Shown: positions 8,721-17,889, counted from the first letter of the stretch. The stretch is DNA of 61,457 nucleotides from Chloroflexota bacterium (GCA_011523735.1 WTGB01000005.1:1-61457), one strand, 5' to 3'. A program made the numbers and translations. Notes: generated by a model from the letters alone, not told the origin.

Positions 8721-9422
8721 TTACGCATCCGGCCGCAGAAGCGGAATCAATTCTCGCAAGTCCCCGATTCTGTATGTGACCGGGGGCAAGTCGCCGGCTG
8801 ACAACTCAGGACAGTAGTGGCAGAAATCGATACCCGCGCGCCGGCAGCCCTCACAGTCGTGGCTGATAGAATCGCCGACGTAGAGCGCCGCTTCGGAAGG
8901 CAAGTTCAACTGTGTCAAAGCCATTTCAAATATCCGCGCGTTCGGCTTTTCCACAGCGGCTTCTTGCGAGATCAGCAGGGGATTGAAGACATCAAGCAAT
9001 CCCGCCGCTTGCAGTCTTCCCCGCTGCGAATCGCTGTAGCCGTTTGTGATCATCCCGAGCTGATAGGATTCAGACAGGCGCCTCAAAACCGCTTCCGCGC
9101 CGGGATTGAGCGCGCTCGACCGGCAGAATTCCGTCCAGTACCGCTCCGACAGCTCGGCGGACGATTCCAGGTCCAGCCCATACTGGGACAGGAAATCACG
9201 CCAGCTCAGTTCGAGGATCTCGGCGCGGCTGTATTGGGCAACGCCGTCAGCACTGCGCGCCGCCCAATAGCCGGAGCTTATCTTCGCGTAACTGTCGGCG
9301 CAGTCGGGGGGCAGGGCGGCCAGAAGCCCGGCGCCCTCCAACGCGCGTCTCAGCGCTTGCCGCTCGCAGCCGCGGAGGCTGAACAAGGTGTCGTCGAGAT
9401 CAAAGAGGATAGCTTGGTACAT
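8721..9422 (-). CDS. HAD-superfamily phosphatase (subfamily IA)
   Basis: The N-terminus MYQAILFDLDDTLF is HAD motif I with the nucleophile Asp. Further motifs are LGMITNGYSDSQRGRL (motif II region), EKPNARIFEMAL (motif III Lys) and ALYVGDSISHDCEGCRRAGID (motif IV acidic pair). It hydrolyses a small phosphoester, but the substrate cannot be named. ATG 9422 gives the usual HAD start; an in-frame ATG at 9455, only 12 bases after the upstream stop, would add eleven residues, and neither has a clear ribosome site. It sits between the two Cys-repeat genes on the same strand, so the three may be co-transcribed. Confidence 0.85.
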   Translation of the reverse strand: MYQAILFDLDDTLFSLRGCERQALRRALEGAGLLAALPPDCADSYAKISSGYWAARSADGVAQYSRAEILELSWRDFLSQYGLDLESSAELSERYWTEFCRSSALNPGAEAVLRRLSESYQLGMITNGYSDSQRGRLQAAGLLDVFNPLLISQEAAVEKPNARIFEMALTQLNLPSEAALYVGDSISHDCEGCRRAGIDFCHYCPELSAGDLPPVTYRIGDLRELIPLLRPDA

Positions 9423-9467
9423 TTTTGCCAGCGGCTGCCGGAGCGCCAAGCGCATCGGCTGCAGCAG

Positions 9468-11741
9468 CTAGAGGCCCAGTCTATCGATGATCTCAGCGAG
9501 CTTTCGGGCCGCTTTTCCCGCGCCGTAGGCTTGCGGAGTCTCGTCCGGAACGGCGCCGGCCGAGTACAAGGCGAGCATGGCGGCGATATCGCCCGACATT
9601 TTGTTAAGCGCGAAACCGAACTCGACCCCGTCGCCGCAAGTCGGCAAGTCAGACAGTCCCTCCGCGCGCCAGTTGAGGAAAGCCTCGTTGTAGGCCGGGA
9701 TCTGGTCAAAGGGATCGGAAAATACATCTTCTCCCATGCTATCCAGGTAAAGCCTAATGACATCCGAGAGCCGATCGATTTGGCTTTGGGAGCAAGCCGG
9801 CAAGTCGACTTCCGATGCGGCTTCCGCGCGGTCGGCATCCAACATGGACAGCCCGACCGCTTCCAGGCGTTCTCGATCGCTTGGCAAGCGATAGTAGGGA
9901 TTATCCGCCCCGGCGACGCCGGCGATGTCGAGCGCGCTGCGCGCCACAAAATCGCCCGTCAACTGCGTCATCAGCATGCGCGTCTTGATAACATCGGCGC
10001 AGGGCGGCAAACCAGCCAGGCTGCTTTCGCGCCAGTCGATTAACTCCGCGCTGTAGGCGAGCAGATCATCGAGTGTGTTCAGATCGTCGCCGGCCAGGTC
10101 ATTTTGGTAAACGAGCATGGCATCAAACAGGGCTTTCATCGCTGTACTGCCGCAAGGAGGCAATCCTTCAGCCTGGTCCGCGACCGGTTCGTCAGTCCGC
10201 GCGCCTTGCAGTATCGCAAGCGTCAAGGCTTGCAGGGCGGCTCGGTCCGCTTGAATCTGCGAGTAGAATGGATTCTGTTCCGGCGTCGCGCCAGCGTAAT
10301 GCAGCGCCAGGAAGGAGGCGTATCCGCTGTGTATTTGCTGCATCAGCAAGCCCAACTCGATCACTTCGGCGCAAGGCGTCAACTCGCTCCAGAGCTCGGC
10401 GCGCCAGGCAATCTGATCTTCCAGGTAAGTGATGAAGTTTTCCATCACGGATGCGCTGCGGATCGCGTTGAGCAGGTAGGTATATTCGGCGGTATCCTCG
10501 CTGATCGCCGCTCGTTTTTCCGCGTCCGTACAGACGCGGGCTTGGGTATATTCTGTCGCGGACGCCTCGCCTGGATAGGCAAGGGCGTCGACGCGCTCTT
10601 GATCGCCGGGCAAGCCCAGATACGGGTTTTCTTCAGCGGGCACAGCCGCCAGTTGCAAGCCCGCTCGCGCCACAAAATCGCCGTTGAGTTGAATCAGCAG
10701 CGTCTGAATTTCGAGCTGTTCGGCACAAAGTGGCACACCGGCGATGTTCTCGGCGCGCCAGGTCATCTGCTGCTGGCTGAAGCTCAGCAGTTGCTCTAGC
10801 GATTCGATCTCGGTCGCGCCGACTGCGACATAAGCGCGCAGGCGCTCCAACTCGCTTTCCACCAGGTCAGCCGGGCACCGGGGCAGCCCGGCAAAGGCTT
10901 GCGCCCCGGCGCCCGCTTGCGCTCGTCTGCGTTCCACTCTGCTGTGAAAGTAGTCTTCGAGACTCACGAGGTATCTGCGGTACAGGCTAACAGTATCGGT
11001 GTAGGGATTTTCGCTTTCCGATACCCCGTCCAGTTCCAGCCATTTGAAGACGAAGAGATCCTCGATCAGGCGGCTCATTTCAAAGCGATAATGCCAGACC
11101 ATTTCACAAGGCGCTATTTCTCGCCAAGCGCTCTCGCGCCAGGCAATTTGCGCTTCGGCATAGGCCAGCAATTCATCGATATCGGTGACCGCATCAATCA
11201 TTGCCAGCAAGTCATGGAAGCCTGCGATCGCTTCGAGATGCGTTTCCAGTTCGGCGAGGTTGCAGAGCCGATAGCGCGACTCGTCCGACAAGTATTCGGC
11301 ATAGCGCTCACCGCTCGCCAGCGTCGCCTCGATTTCTTCGATCAGTTTGTCACGGCGGCGATAGCTCTGCATCAAAGGCGGCGACTGCGGAAGGTCGCTG
11401 TCCCAGTCGTTGTTGAGGAAGTACACATCAAGCGCGGCCGCATCGTTGCTGATCTGTTCCATCAAGCGCGCCATTTCCAGCGATTCGGCGCAAGCGGGGT
11501 ATTCCTGCAGCTCGCCCGATTCCGTCTCGCGCCAGGCGAGCAAGGCGTCAATATATTCGAAGGCGCCTTCCCGCGTCGGCAAGTCGCGCACATGATCCAT
11601 CACCTCTTGGTAGGCGGCTTGATGCGCCAGCACCGTTTCCAATTCGGCGAGGCTGCAGAGCGTAGAGTCGCTGCCCTGCGCATAAACCAATGGCGCAAGA
11701 CAGACGAGCACCAGCAGACTCAATAAAAATCGCGATAGCAT
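9468..11741 (-). CDS. Secreted protein with six Cys-paired repeats; function unknown
   Basis: ATG 11741 has GGAAGGAG six bases upstream and opens a signal peptide (MLSRFLLSLLVLVCLAPLVYA); the open frame extends further upstream but without a signal. Six repeats follow, each with an opening Cys (LCSLAELET, LCNLAELET, LPRCPADLV, VCTDAEKRA, LPPCGSTAM, LPACSQSQI), then I/L-x-W-R, then a second Cys in P-x-C-A/E/G (YPACAESLE, IAPCEMVWH, VPLCAEQLE, LTPCAEVIE, LPPCADVIK, LPTCGDGVE), an L-x-x-Q/K-x-x-x-D/G helix and a closing E/D-N-P-Y. It is clearly paralogous to the protein at 7044-8609. Its role may be structural or adhesive at the cell surface; no catalytic motif is visible. Confidence 0.75.
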   Translation of the reverse strand: MLSRFLLSLLVLVCLAPLVYAQGSDSTLCSLAELETVLAHQAAYQEVMDHVRDLPTREGAFEYIDALLAWRETESGELQEYPACAESLEMARLMEQISNDAAALDVYFLNNDWDSDLPQSPPLMQSYRRRDKLIEEIEATLASGERYAEYLSDESRYRLCNLAELETHLEAIAGFHDLLAMIDAVTDIDELLAYAEAQIAWRESAWREIAPCEMVWHYRFEMSRLIEDLFVFKWLELDGVSESENPYTDTVSLYRRYLVSLEDYFHSRVERRRAQAGAGAQAFAGLPRCPADLVESELERLRAYVAVGATEIESLEQLLSFSQQQMTWRAENIAGVPLCAEQLEIQTLLIQLNGDFVARAGLQLAAVPAEENPYLGLPGDQERVDALAYPGEASATEYTQARVCTDAEKRAAISEDTAEYTYLLNAIRSASVMENFITYLEDQIAWRAELWSELTPCAEVIELGLLMQQIHSGYASFLALHYAGATPEQNPFYSQIQADRAALQALTLAILQGARTDEPVADQAEGLPPCGSTAMKALFDAMLVYQNDLAGDDLNTLDDLLAYSAELIDWRESSLAGLPPCADVIKTRMLMTQLTGDFVARSALDIAGVAGADNPYYRLPSDRERLEAVGLSMLDADRAEAASEVDLPACSQSQIDRLSDVIRLYLDSMGEDVFSDPFDQIPAYNEAFLNWRAEGLSDLPTCGDGVEFGFALNKMSGDIAAMLALYSAGAVPDETPQAYGAGKAARKLAEIIDRLGL

Positions 11742-11857
11742 ATTCAACTCCTTCCGCTGGGTTTCCGCGAGAACGGAGGACCAGATACCAAAAAGCTGAC
11801 ACAGGACGGCAATCACGTTAAGATACACGAAACTTAGAGTAACCAAAGGAAGACCTC

Positions 11858-13000
11858 ATGTCCAGCGACCGCCTCCAGCAATTTCAAGCGATACTGTCCG
11901 AACATGCCGATTTGGCTTTCTTCCCCATCTCGTCCGACTTGCAATACTTGACCGGCGTGCCGCGTGACTTCCCCAATTACGGGCATACGATCCACCCGGG
12001 CGATTGGCTCGAGGGCGCCTGGATCACAGCCGATCGCGCGCCGGTCTTGCCCTTGCCGCGCATGACAGCCGAATTCGGCGGCCTGAGCCGGCTGGAAGGC
12101 ATCGACGTTCGAGTCCTCGGCGATTGGGATCTGCCGGCGGAGATGGTCAAAAGCATCCTGGCTGATTTTGATCTGCCCGAAAATCCGCGCGTGGCGATCA
12201 GCGATTTCGCCCGCGGCGAGACGGTATCGCATCTGGCGCCGCTGCTGCCGGGGGCGACCTGGCTCTCGGCCACCGCCCTGCTCCGTCCGATGCGCGTCAT
12301 CAAATCCGAGGCTGATATCGCCTTGATGAAGGAAGCCGGGCGCATCACCGAAGCCGCTTTCGCCGATACGCTGAAGGCGCTGCGGCATGGCATGACCGAG
12401 CTGGAGATCGTGGAAGAGGTCAATTATCAGCTGCGGAAGCATGGCTCGCTGGGGCAATCGTTCACGACTTCGCTCTACAACAGCGGTCCGAATCATCCGC
12501 TGCTCTTCGGCGCGCGGATGGAAAGCTGGCACCGGGCGCTGGAGCCACCGGTCTCGATTCTCTTTGATTTCGGCGGCATCTATCAGGGCTGGTGCTATGA
12601 CTTCGGGCGGACGGTCTTTTTCGGCGAGCCGGACGATGAGGCGCAGCGGGTCTACGATGTGATGATGGCTTCCCAGGCAGCCGGCATCGCGGCGCTCAAG
12701 GCGGGCGAAGCCACTACCTCTGACACTGACGCAGCGGCGCGTCAGGTGGTCGAAGACGCCGGTTATGGCGAGGCTTTCCGGCATCGGCTGGGGCATGGCA
12801 TCGGCATGGATGTGCATGAGCCGCCCTTCCTGACCAAGGGCGATGAGACGCCGCTGGAAGAGGGCATGCTCTTCACGATCGAGCCGAGCATCATGCAGAT
12901 CAACAGCTATTCGTCGCGGGTGGAGGATGTGGTCGTGGCGCGGCCCGGCGGCGGCGAGAAGCTGACGAATGGCTGGCAGGAGTTGATCGTGGTGGATTAA
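11858..13000 (+). CDS. M24 family metallopeptidase (Xaa-Pro dipeptidase/aminopeptidase P type)
   Basis: The pita-bread fold carries all five expected metal ligands: two Asp in ILFDFGG and WCYDFGRTVFFG, His in RLGHGIGMDVHE, Glu in LFTIEPSIM and Glu in SRVEDVVV. The N-terminal creatinase-like domain (about residues 1-150) precedes it. No signal peptide is present, so it should cleave proline-containing or related peptides in the cytoplasm. GGAAG lies six bases before the ATG. 380 residues. Divergent from the six-repeat secreted protein, with about 115 bases between the starts. Confidence 0.88.
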   Translation: MSSDRLQQFQAILSEHADLAFFPISSDLQYLTGVPRDFPNYGHTIHPGDWLEGAWITADRAPVLPLPRMTAEFGGLSRLEGIDVRVLGDWDLPAEMVKSILADFDLPENPRVAISDFARGETVSHLAPLLPGATWLSATALLRPMRVIKSEADIALMKEAGRITEAAFADTLKALRHGMTELEIVEEVNYQLRKHGSLGQSFTTSLYNSGPNHPLLFGARMESWHRALEPPVSILFDFGGIYQGWCYDFGRTVFFGEPDDEAQRVYDVMMASQAAGIAALKAGEATTSDTDAAARQVVEDAGYGEAFRHRLGHGIGMDVHEPPFLTKGDETPLEEGMLFTIEPSIMQINSYSSRVEDVVVARPGGGEKLTNGWQELIVVD

Positions 13001-13013
13001 ATCACAAGCGTAC

Positions 13014-13038
13014 TGTAGGGGCGAGCCTTGGCTCGCCC
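13014..13038. repeat. Half copy of a dispersed GTAGGGGCGA inverted-repeat element
   Basis: TGTAGGGGCGAGCC is followed by a perfect nine-base hairpin, GGGCGAGCC (13019-13027) and GGCTCGCCC (13030-13038), just after the M24 peptidase stop. The same TGTAGGGGCGA...TCGCCC core recurs at 13107, 23451, 24474, 41303 and 53409. There is no T-tract, so terminator function is possible but not shown. Confidence 0.6.
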
Positions 13039-13106
13039 AAAAACCACCACAAAGCCACAAGGGTCACAAAGCGGCTGCTGAGACAAAGCTCAAATCAGAC
13101 GGCATT

Positions 13107-13201
13107 TGTAGGGGCGACTGACGGGCTGTGTCTACGCGCCCCTGTGAGTCGCCCGCAAACTGGACCCCGAAAGGCGGGCGACCTGGTAGATCGCCCCTAC
13201 A
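13107..13201. repeat. Complete miniature inverted-repeat element
   Basis: It starts with TGTAGGGGCGA (13107-13117) and ends with the exact complement TCGCCCCTACA (13191-13201), giving a 95-base unit with 11-base terminal inverted repeats. Inside are a GAGTCGCCCGC block (13146-13156) and GGGCGACC (13177-13184), so the unit reads as two nested hairpins. It lies between convergent genes and has no coding capacity. It is the clearest full copy of the family in the window. Confidence 0.6.
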
Positions 13202-13270
13202 GATTTCGCTTCGAGCCAGATTTGGTGTGTGTAAGGTGTCGCACCCATGAATTTCGCCGGGTGGTGAAAT

Positions 13271-14836
13271 CTAGCCCACAATCGTATGCGATTGCTCGCG
13301 CATGTATTGTTGCAAGTAGTAGTAGCTGCCCGAGGCTTTATTGCTGCCGGTGCTGCCTTTCCAACCGCCGAAGGATTGATAGCCGGGCCAGGCGCCGGTG
13401 GTCGACCCCGTAGCGCGATTGACATAGAGCACGCCCGCTTCGATATTATCGAGGAACCAGTCGACCTCGGCCGGGTCTTCGCTGTAGAAGCCGGCGGTCA
13501 AACCCAGCGCGACATCGTTGGCCAGGCGAATCGCTTCTTCGGGACTGTCCACGCCGCGGACGGCGACGATGGGTGCGAACATCTCGTGCTGCCAGAGGCG
13601 GTGGTCATCGGGCAGGTCGGCCACCACCGTTGGCGCGACGAAGTAGCCCTTGCCGACATCCAGCGTCTCGCCGCCGGTGAGGATTTGGCCCGCGCTCATC
13701 TCGCTGATGTAGCTTTGGTAGGCTTGGTAGGCGGATTCGTTGATGATGGGTCCCATGTAGGTAGCGGCATCAGTGGGGTCGCCGACCGCGACATCAGCCG
13801 CCAGATCGACCAGCTTCGAGAGAAACTCGTCTTTGACCGAGGCATCGACGTAGACGCGGGAACAAGCTGAGCACTTCTGCCCGGTCAAGCCGAAAGCCGA
13901 GCGCATGACGCCCAGCGCCGCTTTGTCCAGGTCGGCTTTGGCGCTGACGATTGCCGGGTTTTTGCCGCCCATCTCGGCGATGACGGGGCGGAAGTAGCCC
14001 GCGGCTGTGCTGAAGGTCTTAATGAGGCTCATGCCCACTTCGTAACTGCCGGTGAAGGTCAAGCCAGCCAGGTCGGGATTGGCGGTCAGCGCCATGCCCG
14101 GTTCGTCGCCGCCGAGGACCATGTTGAACACGCCGGCGGGAATCCCCGCGTCCTCGACGCATTTGGCGATCATGCAAGCGGTGAGGGCGCCCTCTGCCGC
14201 CGGTTTGAGCACGACCGTGTTGCCGGCGGTCAGCGCGGCCCCCGTCGGTCCGCCGGTGAGCGCGGCGGGGAAGTTGAAGGGACCAATGACGCCCCAGACG
14301 CCGTAAGGTTTGAGCAGGCTGCGGTTGAAGTGCTGGTCGGTTTCGCTGAGCAGTTGGCGGTCGAAGCCCTGATTGTCGCGCATGGCATCGACGCAGTAAC
14401 GGATGAGATCGGCCGATTCTTCGACATCGCCGATGGCTTCCAGCCGGTTCTTGCCGATTTCCACGCTGACGACGGCGGAGATCTCAAAGAGGCGTTCGCT
14501 GATGAGGTCGGCGAAGCGCTCTACCAGATTGCAGCGTTCCTGCCAGGGAGTGTCGCGCCAGGCGGGGAAAGCCGCTTTCGCCGCGGCGACGGCTTGATCG
14601 ACGTGCTCGTCCGAGGCAAGCGCGAAGTTGCCCAGCAGCCAGTCGGTGTTGATGGGCGAGCGATTCTCAAAACTGCCGGCGCCATCAACCCACTGTCCGT
14701 CTATGTACAGTTGATAGCTTTTGCCGAGATTCCGCTTCAGTTCGGCGACATCTTCTTCAAAGTACTCGTGCAGCAGCGGGTCGGGGCTGCCGAGCGTGGA
14801 ATAGGTGACTTTGATGTGTTTGCGCTGTTTTGCCAT
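13271..14836 (-). CDS. rocA: L-glutamate gamma-semialdehyde (1-pyrroline-5-carboxylate) dehydrogenase
   Basis: This aldehyde dehydrogenase oxidises glutamate semialdehyde, from proline or arginine breakdown, to glutamate with NAD. Diagnostic features are the catalytic block FGLTGQKCSACSRVYVD (two Cys, as in P5C dehydrogenases), PFNFPAALTGGPTGAALTAG, VIAEMGGKNPAIV, and a C-terminus with FGGWKGSTG and YYYLQQYMREQSHTIV. The ATG at 14836 is preceded by AAAAGGAGG. 521 residues is the usual size. Proline dehydrogenase is not in the window. The downstream gene is convergent across a region filled with inverted-repeat elements. Confidence 0.87.
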   Translation of the reverse strand: MAKQRKHIKVTYSTLGSPDPLLHEYFEEDVAELKRNLGKSYQLYIDGQWVDGAGSFENRSPINTDWLLGNFALASDEHVDQAVAAAKAAFPAWRDTPWQERCNLVERFADLISERLFEISAVVSVEIGKNRLEAIGDVEESADLIRYCVDAMRDNQGFDRQLLSETDQHFNRSLLKPYGVWGVIGPFNFPAALTGGPTGAALTAGNTVVLKPAAEGALTACMIAKCVEDAGIPAGVFNMVLGGDEPGMALTANPDLAGLTFTGSYEVGMSLIKTFSTAAGYFRPVIAEMGGKNPAIVSAKADLDKAALGVMRSAFGLTGQKCSACSRVYVDASVKDEFLSKLVDLAADVAVGDPTDAATYMGPIINESAYQAYQSYISEMSAGQILTGGETLDVGKGYFVAPTVVADLPDDHRLWQHEMFAPIVAVRGVDSPEEAIRLANDVALGLTAGFYSEDPAEVDWFLDNIEAGVLYVNRATGSTTGAWPGYQSFGGWKGSTGSNKASGSYYYLQQYMREQSHTIVG

Positions 14837-14904
14837 CGTGTCCTCCTTTTACTGGGACGCGCATACCCATATCTTACACGACGTGCGCAATCGCAGTAAG
14901 CCGC

Positions 14905-16296
14905 TTATGTACAATGCACAAGGGCCGGGCGCGCCGCGATGAAACCGGGACGGAGAGCGGGTTCCGGGACGCGGGGTTGGAGTCGGACGCGCATGTTGCC
15001 GTCAGGTCGCAGGGTGAAGGCGACGCTCTTGGCTCCGGCAGCGCTGCCCGGCAAAGGCAGCAGGTGATAGCGCTGGGCGATGGCGGCGATGATAATGACG
15101 GCTTCCATCAGGGCGAAGTGGCTGCCCAGACAAGTGCGTCCGCCGCCGCCGAAGGGAATATAGGCGTAATGCGGGATGGCGCGAGCGTTCTCTTTAGTGT
15201 GGCGGTCGGGGTCAAAGCGCAGCGGATCGGGGAACCAGCGCGGATCCCGCCCCAAGGTCCAGGGCGAGACGAGCACGGTGCTATAGCGCGCCAGGGCGGT
15301 ACCGGCGATCTCGACTGGTTCAAGCGTCGAGCGGGACAGTCCCCAAGCGCTGGGGTAAAGGCGCAGCGCCTCTTTGACCACGCGCGTCGAATACTCCAGC
15401 GCTTTCACATCGGCCAGGCGCAATCGGCGTCCGTCGAGAACGGCATCAACTTCGCTGTAAAGCCTTTCCGAGACGGCGGGATTCTGCATCAGCGCCAGCC
15501 AGGTGAAGACCAGCGTATAGGCGGTCGTCTCGTAGCCGGCGCCGATGATGGTGATAGCTTCGTTGATCAGCTGCTCGTCGCTCATCTTGGCGCCATCCTC
15601 CGGTCCCAGGACCAGGTTCAGCAGGGAGGCTTCGCCGGCTTTGCCCGCGCGCCAGTCGGCGATGTAGCTTCGCAGCAGCTCGCGGATGACAGTGCTGAGG
15701 CGCTTGACCTCGCGGTTGCTGCGGGTCGGCAGCCAATTCGGCACGAGGGCGTAGAACTTCATGCGGCGGTAGGCCAGATGGAAGAGCCGTGTGAAGACGG
15801 CGGTCAACTCATCGGCGCGGTCGCCGAGGTCGGCATCGAACATCGTTCTGACGATGATATGCATGGTGACGCGGGTCATCGCCGCTTCCAGGTCGATGAT
15901 TGCGCCGGGGCGCCAATCCTGCAATTCGCGCTCGATACACTCTTGCATGATCTGAGTGTAGCGCTCGACATGGCGCAGGTGGAAGGCGGGCTGCAGCGCT
16001 TGGCGGCTGCGCTTCCAGGCGGTGCCATTGCTGGTGAAGATGTTTTCGCCCAGGATGTCGCTCAGCGCGCGCTTGACGACGGCAGGCTTGCGGAAGGATT
16101 TGCTGCGGGCCGCCAGGACCTTGCAGACGTGGTCGGGATGGTTGACAAAGTAGCCGCGCATGGGTCCGAAGCGGATTCGCACCAGGTCGCCCTGCCGCGC
16201 CGCGCTTTCTATAAAGCCCAGGTTGTCCGCGTTGAAGTCCTTGAGGTTGCCCCAAAGCCAGTGCCCTTTAAGGGTTGGGGCGCTGTCGTTGGTCAT
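14905..16296 (-). CDS. Cytochrome P450
   Basis: A heme-thiolate monooxygenase of 463 residues. It shows the I-helix oxygen-activation motif GAGYETTAYTL, the ExxR salt bridge in EALRLYPSAW, and the heme ligand loop FGGGGRTCLGSHFAL with the proximal Cys. The ATG at 16296 follows GGAG by seven bases; the extra 22 residues of the open frame upstream look non-coding. There is no N-terminal membrane anchor, so it is a soluble bacterial type that needs separate redox partners, none of which is encoded nearby. The substrate is unknown. The gene sits 68 bases upstream of rocA on the same strand. Confidence 0.9.
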   Translation of the reverse strand: MTNDSAPTLKGHWLWGNLKDFNADNLGFIESAARQGDLVRIRFGPMRGYFVNHPDHVCKVLAARSKSFRKPAVVKRALSDILGENIFTSNGTAWKRSRQALQPAFHLRHVERYTQIMQECIERELQDWRPGAIIDLEAAMTRVTMHIIVRTMFDADLGDRADELTAVFTRLFHLAYRRMKFYALVPNWLPTRSNREVKRLSTVIRELLRSYIADWRAGKAGEASLLNLVLGPEDGAKMSDEQLINEAITIIGAGYETTAYTLVFTWLALMQNPAVSERLYSEVDAVLDGRRLRLADVKALEYSTRVVKEALRLYPSAWGLSRSTLEPVEIAGTALARYSTVLVSPWTLGRDPRWFPDPLRFDPDRHTKENARAIPHYAYIPFGGGGRTCLGSHFALMEAVIIIAAIAQRYHLLPLPGSAAGAKSVAFTLRPDGNMRVRLQPRVPEPALRPGFIAARPALVHCT

Positions 16297-16465
16297 GAGG
16301 GTTCTCCAAATCAGGATGCGTTCAACACAGCGTACCGAACTTGTGATAAATTTCACAAGCAAATCAGCGATGGATGAGGGGGACTGATAGCTTTTGCCAG
16401 CAGTTGGATGGCTTTTGATGGATTGCGGTTTCGGAGACCTGTTTTTTTGGGCCTTTAGCTGCTGA

Positions 16466-16783
16466 TCAAGTCAAATCGTCGCTGTCCATTTTACGTTTGT
16501 TGATGCGTTCAATGCGCATGATGAGACGTTCATCGACATCGGGGCAGGCGGCGACGGTATCGCGGGTCATCCAGTCGTTTTCGCTGAGTTCGCGCTGTTT
16601 CGCCGCGAGCAGGGGCAGGACGGCGGAGAGGGCGTAGATGCAGAAGTGCTTGCCAGCCGGGATGCGCAGCTTGGCGCTCTCGGTCAGTTCGAAGTAATCG
16701 CCGACTTCCAGCCCGCAGACGGAGCGGCCCTCGATGCGTTCGACGGTCACGCGCAGGTCGTAAAGTTCGAAGGGGCGGTTCAT
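16466..16783 (-). CDS. Small TIGR04076-type protein
   Basis: A 105-residue protein with the pattern seen in the TIGR04076 family: EGRSVCGLEVGDYFEL, then HFCIYALSAVLPLL, and a C-terminal VAACPDVDERLIMRIERI. The family has no established biochemical role but often lies beside catabolic enzymes. Its ATG overlaps the stop of the SelA-like gene (ATGA), which implies translational coupling and a shared pathway. Confidence 0.72.
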   Translation of the reverse strand: MNRPFELYDLRVTVERIEGRSVCGLEVGDYFELTESAKLRIPAGKHFCIYALSAVLPLLAAKQRELSENDWMTRDTVAACPDVDERLIMRIERINKRKMDSDDLT

Positions 16784-17889
16784 GGTCTATCTAACCTCAG
16801 CAGCCGTAAGCAAGCATCGCGGACGATAAGCTCCTCGCCCGGATTCAGCGTCATCGGGTTGAGATGGAAGTGGGTTTCATCCAGCGGCGAGACGGCGATG
16901 GCGGGCTCATGCGCGAGGAAGGCCGCCAGGATGTCCTCCGCCGACTTGCCCAGCGCGGTCGGATCGATGGTGACGCGGCACCAGGGCAGGGGCTGACCGG
17001 CTTCGTTGGGGAAGACGCGCTCGGCGCGGAGTCCCGGCAAGGGATTCAGCGCGGCGCAGAAAAGCTGTACTGCCTCTTCACAATATTGGGCGCGAGCGGC
17101 GTGGTCGAGCGTGAGATAGCGTTCGATGGCGGCGAGCAAACCCAGCAGCTCTTCCTTGCCGACTTTCAGTGGACGCCCCAAGCCATGATTGGGATTGCTG
17201 ATGGGGCGGATGGAGTCGATCAGGTCGCGGCGTCCTAGCATCAAGCCGGTGGGTTGTGGTCCGCGCAGGTCTTTGCCGCCGCTGAAGAGGGCGAGCGCGG
17301 CCCCCATCTCCGTGAAGCGCCAGAGGTTCTCAACCGGCGGCAACTGCGCCGCGGCATCGACGATGACGGGGATGTCGTACTCAGCGCCGATGGCGATGAC
17401 CTCGGCGAGCGAGATCTCATCGGCGCAAGCGTTACCGCGAGGGAACCAAAAGATACAAGCACTACGGTCGGTGATAGCGTTTCTGAGGGCAACGGGTAAG
17501 CCCGCGATTTCGTCGAACTTCAAGCCGGTCTGATGGATGGCATAATCGTAAGGATTGCGCTGGGCACGGAAGATGATTGCTTCAGCCTTGAAGGCTCTAA
17601 TGTCGGGGAGGCGCTTGAGCGCTTCAGGGTGCTTGCGCAGGACGGCAGCGGCGGAAGCCAGCACGATGCCAGCCGCGGCGCCCGATGTGACATAAGCGGC
17701 TTCGTTGCGCGTGAGTTCGGCGATGCGCTCGCCGACCCGGCGTTGAAGCTGGGCCAGATCGACGAAGCTGCCGGCCGCTTCATTCATGGCGCTGAGGACC
17801 TCCGGCGGCATGAGCGAGCCGCCGAATTTGGTCACGGTGGCGTAGGCGTTGATGACGGGACGAACGCCGAGCGATTGATAATTGGTCAT
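16780..17889 (-). CDS. SelA-like PLP-dependent enzyme (DgaE / D-glucosaminate-6-phosphate ammonia-lyase related)
   Basis: The fold is that of aspartate-aminotransferase-like PLP enzymes related to SelA: LGVRPVINAYATVTKFGGSLM at the start, YVTSGAAAGIVLASAAAVL around the cofactor phosphate, VIVDAAAQLPP with the PLP-ring Asp, and ALFSGGKDLRGPQPTG with the Schiff-base Lys. There are no other selenocysteine genes around, so it is not a true SelA. Relatives act as ammonia-lyases on sugar acids. ATG 17889 overlaps the upstream stop (ATGA) and starts with the family N-terminus; the longer open frame upstream is an overlap. The exact substrate is not known. Confidence 0.78.
   Translation of the reverse strand: MTNYQSLGVRPVINAYATVTKFGGSLMPPEVLSAMNEAAGSFVDLAQLQRRVGERIAELTRNEAAYVTSGAAAGIVLASAAAVLRKHPEALKRLPDIRAFKAEAIIFRAQRNPYDYAIHQTGLKFDEIAGLPVALRNAITDRSACIFWFPRGNACADEISLAEVIAIGAEYDIPVIVDAAAQLPPVENLWRFTEMGAALALFSGGKDLRGPQPTGLMLGRRDLIDSIRPISNPNHGLGRPLKVGKEELLGLLAAIERYLTLDHAARAQYCEEAVQLFCAALNPLPGLRAERVFPNEAGQPLPWCRVTIDPTALGKSAEDILAAFLAHEPAIAVSPLDETHFHLNPMTLNPGEELIVRDACLRLLRLDRP

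Noticed and set aside
8817..10043. 408-codon plus-strand frame over the HAD and repeat-protein genes
   Set aside because: It is antisense to two well-supported genes with clear motifs, and its translation is rich in Arg, Gln and Ala without any domain.
11834..13060. 408-codon minus-strand frame opposite the M24 peptidase
   Set aside because: The plus strand carries all metal ligands of an M24 enzyme; the opposite frame has none of the marks of a gene.
13014..13201. CRISPR-like repeats
   Set aside because: The repeats are irregularly spaced inverted elements at scattered sites, without spacers of even length and without cas genes.
14830..16377. 515-codon plus-strand frame opposite the P450
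   Set aside because: High GC at third positions keeps the opposite frame open. The minus strand has all P450 motifs.
16780..17889. True selenocysteine synthase (SelA)
   Set aside because: No selB, selD or selC is nearby, and the operon partners point to a catabolic lyase.
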